A stretch of 64,000 bases of DNA from Microbacterium sp. W4I4 (GCF_030816235.1 NZ_JAUSXT010000001.1:310001-374000); one strand, 5' to 3'; counted from the stretch's first letter, positions 37,901 through 52,900 are shown. Program-made: numbers and translations. Notes: a model not told the origin generated them from the sequence alone.

Positions 37901-40900
37901 GTCAGCGCGACCGGCGCCCTGAACGTCATCGCCCGCTCGCTCGGCGACTCGGAGGTCGACGGATACGCCCTCGCCGCGTCGATCGGCGTCGGCATCGGGC
38001 TCGTCAGCGGCACGGCGACCAGCGGCGGCAGCGTCGACGCCGGATTCCACGGCGTGTCGGGGGCGATCGGATCCGCCAATATCCTGGCCATCGTCTCGGC
38101 CCACGCGGAATCCGCCGGGCGCGGCTTCAGCGGGGCGCTGGGCGTCGCGATCAACGCGGGAAGCCAGCAGGCGACCGTCTCGGTCACGGTACGCGCTCTC
38201 GTGGGCGGAACGCTCGTCGCGACGGGTTCCGTCCTGGTCCGCGCCGACGTCCGCACATCGGCCTCTGCCGAGTACCGGGCGCTGCAGCTGGCGGCTCTCG
38301 CAGCAGTCGGCACCGCCGATGTCGACGCCACCGACGAGTCGAGCATCCGGTCCGCCGTGACGGGCAGCGGACTGATCCGGTCGACCTCGGGCAACGTGAC
38401 GGTGTCGGCGTGGCACAACTTCGACGGCAGCGACTTCATCGACACCAACCGCGTCGAGGCGTCTTCGAAGATGGCCAGCGCCGGGCTGCTCGCGATCGGA
38501 ACCGCGAGCCTCGACGCCGTCGCGAAGGCCACGACGAAGGCCGAGGTCGAGGCCGGAGCGACCCTCGCGGCGCCGTCGGGCGGTGTGACCCTCGAATCAC
38601 TCTCCGGCGACTACGCGCTCGCGCACTTCGAGCGCACTCAGGGTGGATTCGCCAGCATCGCACCGTCGGCGAACCCGACGGCGGAGGCGAGCGGCACGAC
38701 CGAGGCGAACCTGCTCGGACACGTCCGGGTCGTCTCGGGAGGCACCTCCAGCGGCGGGTCGAGCCTCACGGTGCTCGCGAAGGCGGAGGACCTCGCGCGC
38801 GCGGGCATGGACAACGCGGCGGGCGGACTCCTGGAGATCTCCAGCTCCAACTCCACAGCGAAGGGCACACCCCACGTCAAGACGACCCTCGGCGGCGCCG
38901 CGAGCGTCATCCTCACCACGGGCGCGATCACCGCGAAGGCGGAGAGCCTGAACGATGCGGATGCCGCGACCTCCAGCGCCTCGGGCGGTCTGCTGCGCAT
39001 CTCGACATTCTCGGCCTCGGCGACGATGACACCCACCGTCTCGCTCGTCGTGACGGGCGGCGCCTCGATCACCAGCGCGAGCGGAACGATCACGATCGAC
39101 GCGACGAGCAACCGACCGCCGCCGCCGAGCTCCGACGGCACCTTCAATGCCGGCACGGTCTCGGGCAACACGATCTCGTTCGCTCTGCAGCACAACGCCT
39201 ACACGGGCCAGCTCGTCGTCTACGACACGCAGAATGCCGGCGCCCCCGTCGCGACGGGCCTCAACGGTCGCAGCATCAACATCATCGTGACCGGTGCGAA
39301 CAGTCTTCAGCTCGGGCTCGAGTTCACCTTCGACGACCCGTCCACCACGGACGTCATTGAAGGCGCGACGATCGACCCCGACACAGACATCATCGACTTC
39401 GGCTTCCAATCGCACCATTTCGAGACCGGCGACCTGGTCGTCTACCAGCCGGTGGGCGGTGCCATCGGCGGGCTCGCGGCAGGCGTGTACAAGGTCTACA
39501 AGATCGATGCGACGCACCTCAAGCTGCAGTCGACGTCGGTGGACGTGACCAACCCGCCGCAGGCCGTCGCGACACCCGGTCAGATCGACACGGCCACCGA
39601 TCGCATCACGGGCAGCCTGAGCAACGGGCAGTACGTCACCTACCATGCGGCACCGGCGGCGAACTTCTTCTCGTCGTCGAACGTGAGCGGCAACACCATC
39701 ACGGTCGCTGCTGACACCGTCCCCTCCAGCGGCACGCCGATGCAGTACTTCACCAACGGCGCCGCGATCGGCGGGCTCTCCAACGGCGCCACCTACTACG
39801 TGATCCGCGTGAACGGCTCGCAGCTGCGGCTCGCGACGACGTACTGCAACGCCCGAGGCATCGCTCTCGGTGCCAACGCGGTGTGCAACAGCACATTCGC
39901 CGGCGGCATTCTCGGCGACGACGGCGCGGCCGGAAGTGCGAGCGTCGTCGCGATCTCGCTCAACGCCGGTGCCAGCGCCACGACGGTGCGCCACCAGCTC
40001 AACGCGACGACCACGCGCACCCTCGGCCCGCTGCAGGACCTGCACGGGTACTGGGTCGTCGGAGCGAACGGATCCAGCTTCCAGCTGTCCACGGGCTTCA
40101 ACGGCTCCGCGATGAACCTCACCGACGGCGGTGCCTACCCGCACATCTTCCGCGTCGAGGGTCTCGACCTCACGGGCAACGGCAGCGGCATCCAGCGACT
40201 GGTCCTGCAGATCTCGCCGACCAGCGGCACACAGCGCCTCAACGGCATCGGCGGTCCCTCCGGCGCGGCGAACTCGAACGACGGCATCGTCTCGGCGACC
40301 GCCGCGGGTGGTGGCGGTGGCGCGATCAACGTCTCCACCGCGAGCTCGACCGCGGCGACGACCGTGACGGTGAGCGTCACGGTCGAAGGCAGCGCCGCGA
40401 TCCGGGGCACGGACGTGACCATCACCACGCACGGCACGGCGCAGGCCACGGGCGTCGCGGGCAACGCCGGCGGCGGCGCGATCTCGATCGGCGACTCCGA
40501 CGCACAGGCCACGACCACGATCGACAACGACATCGCCATCGTCTCCGGCGCGGTCATCACAGCGACCGATGACCTCACCATCGCGGCTTACAGCAACCTG
40601 CAGCCCAAGGTGCTCGCCTCGACGCAGCAGGGCGGTCTGGTCGGCGGGTCCTTCGGATCCACGGACGCCCGCGGGGCCTATTCCACCAGGACCACCACGA
40701 ACGGCACTCTCACCGCCGGGGACCGTCTCGCCGTCGAATCGCACACGGCGTTCTCCGGCTTCGCCGACTCCGTCGCCGATGTCGGCGGTCTCGGTGCCTC
40801 CGCCGAGACCGAGGCGAATGTGCTGATCGGCGTCGGCGGCGACGACGCGGACACCCTCACCGAGGTCGGAGGAGCCCTGACCGGCCGGCACGTGCGGATC

Positions 40901-43900
40901 GGGTCCTTCGTCGACGCGGCCAAGGCGTACGCGCACACCTACACCTATGCGATCGCGCTGGGCGCCGACTCCGACGCATCCTCCCAGATCAACATCGAGG
41001 GCTACACGCGCACGACGCTCCTCGCGAACGCGGCGATCGTCGGGCACGTCGACACGGCCATCCTCTCCGAGTGGCTCGGCGTCGACTTCAACGCCGACGC
41101 GTTCGCCGAATGCGACTGCGGCGGCGGCGACACCGACTCCTACGCCAAGATCTTCCCGACCCTCGAGGCGAAGGTCGTCGGTCGTCACCTGAGCGTGATC
41201 ACCACCTCCGACCTGACCGTGCAGGTCAACGACCGGATCGATCGGATGCGGCGCCACGCCAGCACCTCGGGCGGGCTCTTCGACGGCGGCAACGACGGCG
41301 ATGCAGAGGGGAGCAACTCCGCGCTGCGCAGGGAGATCTTCTGGGAGACCAGGGTGATCATGCTCGGCGAGCCCAACCCGATCCTCCAGATCGACGCCAC
41401 CGGCGCCATCACCGCCATCGTCAACCTGCGCGTCTGCGACGACGCCGGGCACTGCTACCAGGACGACCCGTTCACGGACACCCACACGCAGGGCACGCTC
41501 TCCGGCACGACCATCACCGTCGACGACATCGAGTACGACCACGGCGCCCAGGCACGGTTCCTCGCCAACGACCTGTCCATCATCGGCGGACCCGAGGGCA
41601 GCATCTGGGGCGGCGTCGGACGCTTCGAGTTCCAGCAGACCTGGGACTTCGTGCGCATCCTCAACGCGTCGAGCCTCAACCTCGTCACGAACATCATCGA
41701 CGTCGTGAACGCGCAGAACCCGCCGCGCATCGACATCCGCGTCGACACGATCTGGGACAACGGCGCCGCCGCGAACGCCTCGCTCAGCGAGGACGACCCG
41801 AACACGACGTTCGACTTCGACATCGAGTACACCTTCCCCCCGACCTACGTGCAGATCCACAACACGTGCGCGTTCACCTGCCCGGTGCGCCAGCCCTTCA
41901 TCCGCCTGGACGACTACATCGAGAACCCGCTCGGCGAGACGGAGATCTTCAACGCCTCGGGGGACATCCTCTCCGGCTCCGGTCACGAACTGATCCGCAC
42001 CAACGTCATCGACATCGACGCCCCGCACGGCGACATCGGACACCAGAGCCCGACCCACCAGAACCCCGACCCGGTGCGCAATCCGATCGAGGTCGAGCTG
42101 GTGCACTACATCCACCCCGATCCCGACTTCTGCGCAGGCAGCGCCCCGTGCGACAAGGCACCTGTCGTCACACTCGACGCCGGCTGGGACGTGGTCGTCG
42201 ACCTCACGTACTTCCGCCGCACCGACACCGCACTCGGCACTGCCGCGACCATCGTCATGGATCGCATCCGCGCGGGCGACGACGTCGACGTCGTGCTCAA
42301 CGACTCCAAGAACGGCGACGACCCGAGCGAGCTCGTGCTCGTCATCGTCGACATGTACGAGCCGTCCTCGTCGTCCACCTACTACGGGTTCGCCTTCCCG
42401 TCGACGTACACACCCGCGATCAATGACGGCGACTCGATCGAGCGCGGCGGCTGCACCGGCGCCTACCCAGGCGACTGCGGCACAGGCTCCGGCAGATACG
42501 AGACCCACTTCCGTCCCGACGTGTCGGATGCCGACCTCGCGCACATCCTCCGCGCCCTGGGCACCGACGTCGACGGCGAGATCGACTCGACCTACGACTT
42601 CACCGAAGTGCGCGCCGGCGACGACATCGACATCTGCCACGTCACCACCGGCGGCCAGGAGCCCAAGACCTGCTTCACGACGACGATCGACAGCGCCGCG
42701 CACAACGTGACGAGCGACCCCGCCTCGGACACCCGGATCGACATCGTCATCGGCACCGACGTCGCGTGGACCGGAGGAGCCGGCCACACCGGCCCGGTGG
42801 ACGACCCCGGCATGACGGTGAACGTGGCACAGATCTTCATCCGCACGGACGGCGACATCACCGCCACGGAACTCGTCGGCGACATGCTCGTCGGCCACAT
42901 CCACTCCACGAACGGCGACGTCGAACTGCACTCGCCGATGCGCATCCTCGACGCCGACGGCAGGTCGACCATCGACGTCACCGGCGTCGACATCACCATG
43001 TACGCGGGTGAAGCCGGCGGCGTCGGCGGGATCGGAACCCCGACCGACTGGCTGGAGATCGACACCGCGGTGCTCGACCCGACGTGGGACAGCGTCTCCG
43101 ATGGCGTGCTGAAGGCCTACGACCTCGACTCCGACGATGCGCAGACCACCGGCATCCACCTCGACGAGCTCACCGGCGACATGCCTCTGTGGGAGATCTT
43201 CACCGCCGGAAGCACCTCCACCGCGACCGGCAACGTCACCCTGCGCACCGTGGGCGGCAGCATCCTGAATGCCAAGACGGATGCCGATGAGGACAACATC
43301 CGCGGCGACTCCGTCGACCTGGACGCCAACGGCGGCTCCATCGGCCTGCAGTCCAAGGACGTCATGGTCGACTCGGGCCGCGCGCCCCCGTTCGGCTGCA
43401 CGTACCTCAACTGCGGCAACGACCCCCTCACCGGAGCATCCGACCCCGCTCTCGCCGCAGCCGGCGATGACGTGGGCCTGGAAGCCACCGGGGGCATCTA
43501 CTACACCGAGACCGACTCCCACCTGCGACTCGTGCTGGCGCACTCCCTCATGGGGAACATCCGCCTCACCGTCCGCGAGACCGCTCAGCTCGACGAGGAC
43601 CTCTACCTCGTCCGCAGCGGCACGGCGCAGTTCGCCGAGTCGAACACCCGCGGACCGAACGGCGATGTCGACGCCCCGCGTGCGATCCCGAACGGGACGA
43701 TCTTCGCCGAGACCGGCAGCGTCGAGCTCCGCGTCGGCGACGACGTCACGCTGCACCAGAACACTCAGATCCTCGCGAACCTGTCGATCGACATCCGCGG
43801 CGATTTCGGCAACGCCGACACCGGCGCCGTCGGCACCGAATACGGCACCTCGATGATCCTGCGCGGCCGCCTCATCGCCGACTGCGTCGTGACCCCGGGC

Positions 43901-46900
43901 GGACCCGGCGACGAGCCGATGGGCGTCTGCGCACCGTCGGCCGCGAACCCCGACGCCGGTCGCCAGACGAACATCTGGGGCGGCAGCGACGTCGACATCA
44001 TCCAACTCGGCGACCCCTCGGGCCTCGATCTCTCCCAGCCGGGCGCGAAGACGACCTGGGGGAGTGCAGGGTACGTCTTCCTCGGCTCGAAGACACTCGT
44101 GCACGGCAACGCGACCCTGACCTCGAACACCGCCGACGGCGAGGACGAGATCACCGTCTGGCACCTGCAGTCGATGAACGTCGTCACGAGCCCCACCGGG
44201 CTGCAGTCCGGCGCCGGCGCGGGCCACACGCTCACCCTCGACGGCCAGGGCGAGACCGACCACTACGCGGTGTACACCAGTGGCAGCCACGGCAGCGTCC
44301 GCAACTACGTCATCAACGTGCTCGACAGCGGTCCCGCGAACGACGGGGTGGACGAGCTCGACGTGTACGGCTACGACAACACCGCAGCCGGGTACAACGG
44401 CCCGAGCGGCGCCACGGACGACATCTGGCTGATGCGCGCGCTGACCTGCATCGACAACCAGTCGCCGTTCGCGCTGAACGCCGGTGCGCCCGCGACCTGC
44501 GCCACCCCGACCGAGCAGGCCGACCACCCCGCGTTCATCGCGCTGCTGGCCGGCAACGGCAACGCCGATGGCGGCATCGGACTGTACCGCGACCGCGTCC
44601 AGGGCAACGAGCCGAGCTCTCTCGTGCAGCGGATCACCTACGACCGTGCCCTGAACGGACGCATCACGGTGTTCGGTCTGGCGGGCAACGACGCCTTCTA
44701 CGTCGACGACACCCAGGCGACCATGACCCTCGACGGCGGCGCCGGCAACGACACGTTCCAGATCGGCCAGATCTTCGGCACGCAGCGTGACGGCCAGCCC
44801 GCGCCGGACGGCGGGGCGCTGCTCTCGGCCGACACCTTCCCGTCGCTCGTGCCGACGACGCGCGGCTGGCTCAGCCCCGGCACGCACGCGCCGCTGCTCG
44901 CCGCCGGCGGCACCGGCAACGACCGGTTCGTCGTCTACGCGAACCAGGCGGAGATCCAGCTCAGCGGCGACGACGGCAACGATCTGTTCATCGTGCGGGC
45001 GTTCGCGATCGCGGCGGTCTGCGACACCAATGCCGACAACATCGCCGGCTGCGGTCTGAGCGACGTCGACTACCGTCCCGCAGGCGGGGTCTTCCCGCAG
45101 GATGCCGCAGACGGCACCGTCGACGGCCGGTGCCTGCTCACCGGCGGATACATCCGCTACGACAACAACGGCGACGGCGTCTGCAACAACGCCGACGCCC
45201 ACATCACCTACAACCACGCGGCGGGCAGTAACGTCGACCTCGATCACACCATGTGGCGGGACGACGTCATCCCGCTGAACGCCGGCGTCGCGGTGCCGGT
45301 CATCGGCCTCGGCTTCTCGACCAGTCGGCCGCTCGACATCCGCGCCGGCGGCGGTGAGGACGAGGTGCAGTACAACGTCAACGCGCCTGTCAACGTCGAT
45401 GGCGGCACCGGGTTCGACAAGCTGGTCGTGCTCGGCACGGAGTTCGCCGACGACTTCGCCATCACAGACAAGGCGATCTACGGCGCCGGCCTCAACGTGA
45501 AGTACACCACCATCGAGGTGCTCGAGATCGACGGGCTCGAGGGCGACGACCAGTTCTTCGTGCTCTCCACCGCGTACGGCGTCGCCTACCGGGTGATCGG
45601 CGGCCTGGGATCCGACCAGATCTCCGTCGCCGGCGACGTCACCACCGACATCGTCACGCGCGAGCTCGAGGGCATCTCGGGCGCCGTGGACCACATCGTG
45701 CTCTCCGACGACCCGCGCTACGACGGCATCGTCGTCGACGGGGTGCCGTACAACTTCGCCACACCCGGGTCCGGCGTCGTCGTCATCAAGGAATCCGGCT
45801 CCTCGACGAGCGTCCGCGAGGGCACCACCGGCGGACCGATCACCGAACGCGACTACTACACGGTGGAGCTCAGCCACGCGCCGACGGGCAGCGTGTATGT
45901 CACGGTCTCGGCGGCCCTCTCTCCCGACGAGGAGGCCCGCGACACCTTCCACAACCCGACCGGGTACGGTCTGACGGACGGTCCGGCCGACACGATCTGG
46001 GTGTGCGTGGACACCTTCCCGTACGGCGACCAGTGCATCACCGCTTCCGATTTCCAGCGCCACTACCTGCGTAACGGCGTCATCGTCGACGAGGCGGGCA
46101 GGGCTGTCGTGCTCACGTTCGACGCCGCCAACTGGAACACGCCGCAGCGCGTGTACGTCCGCGCCTACGACGACCTGCGCTCGGAAGGCGACCGCACGGT
46201 GGTCGTGCAGCACTCGGTGATCGCCGCCGACCCGATCGCGGACGCCGAATTCGACGGCGCGACCGTGCGTCAGGTGAACGTTCGGGTGTACGACGACGAC
46301 ACACCCGGCGTGTACGTCTCGCACGTCGAGCCGTCCGCCTCCTGCACCGCAGTTCACGCGACCTGCGTCCTGGACGACAGGGGAGTGGTCATCGAGGGCA
46401 GCACCACGACGCAGCGCACGGATCAGGTGCTCGTGCAGCTCGCGAAGGACCCCGGCGGCCTCACGATCACGGTGCGGATCTCGATGGATGCCGCATCGCA
46501 GCGCATCCTGCAGATCCTCGACCCCGGACTCGGCGCGAGCCGCTGGACCAAGGTCACGGATCCCGCGCTCGGCACCTGGTACCTGCTGACCTTCGACTCG
46601 ACCAACTGGGATGACCCGGTGCTCCTCACGCTGCAGGCCAGGAGCAACCCGGAGCCCGGTGACCCGACGACCGCGGTCATCAGCTGGGGTCAGGAGTTCG
46701 CGACCAGCGCCTACCGCTTCCCGAACCTGCGCTCCGGGGTGCAGCGCAGCGATGTGCTCGTCTATGACGACGAGGCGGCCCAGGTCGTCACTGTCCCGAC
46801 CGGCACAGACACCGTCGTCGTCCAGTGCGGCGACACCGCATGCACGACGCCGGGGCTCACGGACGGCTATGACATCCGCCTGACGACGGAACCGAACGGC

Positions 46901-49900
46901 GACGTGCGCGTGGTCATCACACCGGACGGCCTGGTCGATGTCGTCTCGGTGAACGGCGTCGCGATCAGCCCCGCCCAGTACGTCGCCATCGGCGGCGACA
47001 TCCCGTCGCGCGTCTTCCTGGGCAACCTGACGTTCTCGGGATCCACGGTCACCAGGGCGAACGGCAGCGACACCGGCAGCTTCCTCTCCGACGGGATCGC
47101 CGCAGGCATGCGGGTGCGCTTCGCCGCCTGCACCGACCCGGCGATCGGGTACTACACCGTGCTCGCCGTCGCCGCCGACGGGAAGTCCTTCACACTCACC
47201 GTGCCGCTGATCGGATGCGGTGGGTCGGCGTCGGGCACGAGCATCAACGTGCTCACCCGCCGCGGCATCTGGGATGGCGCGGCGAGCGCGGCGACCGCCA
47301 CCGGCGACGACCTGCTCTCGCATTACCGCTTGACCCGCGCCGGCGGGGGCTGGCTGTCCGACGGCTTCCTCGAGGGCCAGTGGGTGCAGATCTGCGACGA
47401 CTTCGGGCACTGCGTGCGGGCGAAGATCCAGAACATCCGCGGCACCAACCTCACGCACGACCAGCAGCTCGAGTTCCGGCCCGTCTCCTACGACGACCTC
47501 GCCGCACTCGTCGGCACGCACTTCACCGTGGTGCGCATCGCCGCACAGGCGACGTTCACCGCATCCGACTGGTATCTCGATCAGCGCGTCGAGCTGCAGG
47601 CCGACCTCGGCTACTACCAGCCCATCGTGCGCCAGGGCGTGAAGACCTTCCCGGCCTCGCAGCACCTCCTCTCCCGCCTGCGCGGACCGCTGGCCGTCGA
47701 GGGCGGCGTCAGCGGCGCCGACCGCTCGCTCGAGCTCGGACTCAAGCTCCCCGGCGAACAGGACGGTCCGCTCTTCGGGATCGCCGCGCAGGCACCCGAG
47801 TCCAAGCAGATCGACGTGCTGAACATCTACGGCGACGGCAGCGTGGCGCACAACTGGGGAGCGATGACGTCGACGACGATCCGCGGCCTCGGAATGGCAG
47901 GCGACCTCGACTTCGGCGCGAGCTACGGCGGGGCGCAGGACGAGACGTTCGGCGAACCGCAGGTGTTCCCCGGCGGCATCAGCTTCGGATCGGTGTCGTT
48001 CGTCGACGGCGCCTACGCGACCGACGGCGGTCGCAGCACGATCGAGGTGGTCAACCTCTTCCTCGGATCCGGCAATGACCGCTTCGACGTACAGGGAACT
48101 CTGCAGCCCGACGTCCCCGTCAAGCTGATCGGCACCGTCGTGCTCGCGGCATCCGCCGGACAGTTCGGCTCGACCCACCGTCTCTCCCGGACTGCGCCGT
48201 TCGATTGGAAGGCGCAGGGCTTCCTGGTCGGGCAGCCCGTGACCATCAGCGGCATGAGCGGCCTGTTCCGCGTCGTCGGCTTCGGCGACGACGATCCGAT
48301 GGACACCACGGATGACACGGTGATGTATCTGCAGCTGCTCAGCGGCTCCGCATCCGTCGGTACCGCCCTGCGCACGGTCATCGCACAGGACGTCCCCGTG
48401 ACCATCACCGTTCCGGTGACCATCGTCGGCGGTGCCGCGGGCGGCACCGTCACCCGCGCGACCGGCAACTGGATCACCGACGGCTTCGTCGTCGGCCAAC
48501 TGGTGCGCATCGCGAACATCTCCGGACAGTGGCGGCTCGTCGGCGTCACCGCGACCACACTCACCCTCGACAGGGGAGACGCGCTTCCCAGCATCGGCGC
48601 TCCCGTGACGCAGACCGTGTTCGTCCCCGGCCCGCACGGAGGTCTCACCACCGTGCACGGCGGCGGCAACTCGCCGATCCGCACCGTGTTCGAGATGGAC
48701 CGCACCGCGCCGACCGCCGCGCAGAGCGCAGCCTTCCCCGGCGCCGCACTCGTGCTCACCCGCCTGGACGGTCTGAACTGGGCGTTCAACGGCATCCTGC
48801 CCGGCAGCGGCTACCACGCCGGTGACCCCTATCTGCACCAGTACCAGCACGTTCAGCTGGCGGGCGAGAACTTCACCCGGATGATTCTCGGATTCCAGGA
48901 TCTGCCGTGGGAGCTGTGCCCCTACTCCGACCCGTTCCCGGGTTGCGGTCTCGGGTCGATCATGATCCTCGGCGGACCGAACATCGCTCCGGTCGCGCCG
49001 GTGGCACTGCCGCTCGGCAGCGCGCTGGTGACGGACGTGCGTGCGGCGACGCCGGTGAAGATCGAGGTCACCACGCCGGTGCAGGTGCGCACCTCGAGTC
49101 TCACCCGCGCCGACGGCGCGAGCTGGGCCGCGGCCGGATTCAAGGTCGGCATGCAGGTGCGCATCAGCGGCTTCGCCGGACCGTTCACGATCTCGGCCCT
49201 GTCGGGCAGCGTGATGACCTTCGCGAACACCGCGTGGGCCCCGAGCATGCACCTCAACGCCGCAGGCATCGCCGTCTGGCACGCGGTCGGCCTCACCGTC
49301 ACCGCGTGGGACGAGTACCGCCAGTCCACCGGCATCCGCATCGGCGGCGACATCCTCACCGTCTGCAACCGCTCGCCCCTGCTGTTCCGCATCGACGCGG
49401 ACCTCGACGGCGTGGTCGACGACACGGTGACCTGCGACCAGACGCACACCGCGGGTCCCGGCTCTCCACTGGTGATCTACGGCGACACGTCACAGGACGG
49501 CATCTGGTACTCCGGCAACCCGGGCGACAACCTCGGCATGGAGTTCGGTCCCAAGCCGTTCGACCCGTTCACCTACATCCCCGACGCCGAGAACGAGGAC
49601 GACGAGTGGATCTTCGGCCTCGCGAACCCGTACGACTTCAGCGGCGACGACATCATCGACGCCTCCGGTCTGTTCGCCGAGCTCGCGCCGGCGAACCTGC
49701 CGAGCGTCGGCATCACCGCCTACGGCGGACTCGGTGACGACCTCATCATCGGCAGCCAGGCCGGAGACCACCTGGCCGGCGGATCCGGCGACGACGAGCT
49801 CCGCGGCCAGCGCGGCGTCGACCACATCTACGGCGACTCCGGCGTCAACGTCGACGTGCTCACCCGGGCGCTCGAGATCGCGACGATCAATCGCAGCCCG

Positions 49901-52900
49901 CGGCCCGGCGTGACAGGGGCGGGCTTCATCCCGAACGGCACCACGCTGACCCCGACGGCCGGCGGCGTCGCGGGCATCGTCGACGACCTGCTCGTCGCCG
50001 GCTACGACCTCATCCACGGTGAAGGAGCGCCCGGCCTCGGGCTCGGCTCCTTCATCGTCAACGCCGGAGCACAGCCGGACAGCGCCTACGACGACATCGT
50101 GTTCGGCGACCACGGCGCCGTCGATCAGGATGTCGCCGACCCGAACGAGCCCGACGCTCGCCTGCAGAAGATCCAGACCACCGCGCTGTCGACCGTCATC
50201 CGCATCCGCAGCGTCAATCTCGACAAGGGTGCCGACGATGTGATCTTCGGCGGACTCGGCCGTGACGTGCTGATCGGCGGAGCCGGGAACGACATGGCGG
50301 ACGGCGACGCGGCCGACGACATCCTGTTCGGCGACGCCGTGTGGTTCGACCGCGCCGACTGGCTGAGCGGACGGTTCCAGACGCTCTGCGGCACCCTGCT
50401 CTACAGCCGCAGCGACATCACCGCAGCCGGGAATCTGTGCGGCACGCTGCACCCGGTTCCCACCGAGAACGCCTCCGGCGAACTGCTCGTCGACGGCGCA
50501 CCCCGCCCGTACCGCGACCCGGACGGCGCACCGTGGTGGGCCGAGTACGACGTCACCAACCTGTTCCACGACGTCGCCTCCGACACCGGCTCCAAATGGG
50601 CGGGCACCTGGGGCAACGATCACCTCGCCGGAGGACAGGCGAACGACCTGCTGTTCGGTCAGCTCGGCGACGACGTCATCCAGGGCGATGGCGACCTCGA
50701 CCGGGCGCGGCGCCGCTGGATCGACGACCACGCACCCGCGGTGCGCGTGGGAGCGTCCCGCACGCCGCTCGGCTGCATCGGGACCCCGGGCGCATCCCTG
50801 TTGTGCGACTACACCGGCGTGCTCGTCGTGGTGCCGGCTGTCGAGGCGGCCACCGACGGCGAGGACTACATCGAGGGCGGTGCCGGCGACGACGTGATCT
50901 TCGGCGGCCTCGGCCAGGACGACATCATCGGCGGCTCGAGCGACTTCTTCAGCCTGGTCACCGCCGACCAGCGGCCCGACGGACTCATCGCTCCTGCCCT
51001 CGCCTACCTGCCCGGTCATGACCGCGGCGCCGACATCCTGTTCGGCGGCGCCGGAACCCGGATCGGCATCGACGACCAGACCACCGGCGCAGGCGGCCTC
51101 GCGAGCACCCCGGTGACGGGCGGCTCGCTCGCAGACGGCACGACGACCGCGAACATGGATGCGCGCGACGCGGACACCATCGTCGGCGACAACGGCCGCA
51201 TCATCCGCATCGTGGGTGTGAACGGCGCCGACGTGAACGGCGACGCGAACACCGGCTCGCCGAACGTCGCGCCCACCACCGGACCGAACTACGTGACCTT
51301 CGCGTACGACGTCTACGGCGCAACGGCGGCCGGCGGCCAGCGGCTGGTCGTTCGGGGCGTGCACCTGCTCGACTACACGGTCGGCGGCCCCGACTACCTG
51401 CCGCAGAACTTCGGTCTCGGCGAGGGCGCGGACTGCAACGGCTCGCCGACGCAGCCCACCTGCTCGCTGGTGCTCGACACGGCGACCGGCACCTGGCGCA
51501 ACACGGCCTTCCCTGGCGGCGCGGGCGCGCAGACCGGCGGACGCGACGAGGTGCATGGCGAGACGGGCGACGACACCGTGTACGGCGGCGCCGACCACGA
51601 CGTCATCTACGGCGACGCGCAGAACGACGACATCATCGCCGGTTGGGGTAACGACTGGGTCTCCGGCGGCACCGGATCGGACGGCATCCTCGGCGACGAC
51701 GGCCGCATCTTCACCAGCCGCAACACGGGATGCTCCGCCGCATCCAGCACGGTGTGCACCGAGCTCGCCGAGCCGCTGTACGGCATCCGCAGCCTGCGAC
51801 GCGTCGACCCCGACGCCAAGACCAGCCAGGGCGACGTGCTGAACGAGTACATCTACACGCCGGGCAAGGTGCAGGCCGCCACGATCAACATCGCCGGGGC
51901 ACTGGTCAAGTCCGTCGATCTGACGGTCTACAACCTCGGCCCCGACACCAACCAGAGCCAGCACCACGTCGCCAACCAGCCCACCTACGACGCCAACGAC
52001 TCGGACGACATCCTGTTCGGCGGGTGGGGTTCGGACTGGATGCACGGCGGCTCGGGCGACGACGCGATCAGCGGATCCGAGGCGATCGGCGTGGGCGGCA
52101 CGAGCGGCTACGCGCAGCACTTCGACGACGACGGCGATCCGATCGGCGTGGAGTACATCGACTTCGCCCACCCGTGGAACCCCGGCGACGTGCTGCACTT
52201 CGGCGCCGACAGCAACCCGTGGCACGCCAACAACCACAACGAGCTGCGGCTGGGCGAGTTCTACCTGTACGACGAGTACGATCCGCGTCGCGCCATCCTG
52301 TTCGACGGCACCGGCGACGTGTGGCAGTGCACCTCCACCTCGCCGAGCGGTCACACCTGCACGGGAAGCGACGACCGCGCTCTGTTCCCGAACCAGTTCT
52401 TCCTGAACAACGAGGACCTCACCGGTGACCACGTCACCGCCTGCATCGCGGTCGACAACCAGGGCAACTGCACCCTGACGATCACGAACCAGCGCTCCGA
52501 CGGCGACGACTCGATCTTCGGCGATCTCGGCAACGACTGGATCGTCGGTGGCACAGGGCAGGACACACTGTGGGGCGGCTGGGGCAACGATCTGCTCAAC
52601 GCCGACGACGACCTGCACTCCGGGTGCGTGACGGCCCAGCCCAACGGCACCTGCGCCCAGACCGGTGACACCTGGCTGAACGACACTCCCGACGGGGTCA
52701 ACTCCAGCTTCCAGGACCGCGCGTTCGGCGGCGCCGGACTCGACATCCTGATCGGCAACACCGGCGGCGACCGTCTGATCGACTGGGTGGGGGAGTTCAA
52801 TACCTACCTCGTGCCGTTCTCACCGTTCGGCATCGCGACCGTCAGTCGCCAGGTGGAGCCGCAACTGCCCGAATTCCTCTACGCGCTCAGCCGCAGCCAG

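Larger units (their letters stand above)
24100..39110 (+). repeat. Beta-strand repeat region (about 5,000 residues)
   Basis: A long series of units of roughly 50-130 residues that alternate small-residue strands (Ala, Gly, Val, Thr, Ser) with the pattern 'A-x-V-A-V-x-V-V-x-x-x-T-x-A-x-I-G' and 'G-x-V-x-V-x-A'. Cys, Met, Trp and Tyr are nearly absent between inserts. The units are recognisable only at protein level. I see no long identical DNA repeats, which argues for an old array rather than recent duplication. A stacked beta-helix or beta-solenoid fold is the simplest reading. Confidence 0.75.

Noticed and set aside
24100..39110. Recent tandem duplication in the beta-repeat region
   Set aside because: Repeats are visible only in the protein. 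I saw no long stretches of identical DNA, so a recent duplication or assembly collapse is unlikely on present evidence.
31946..49447. Very long minus-strand open frames opposite the giant gene (2,156 and 3,616 codons)
   Set aside because: Their products are Arg/His/Asp/Gly-rich, with no domain, start context or promoter. They are the expected shadow of a GC-rich coding strand with few stops.
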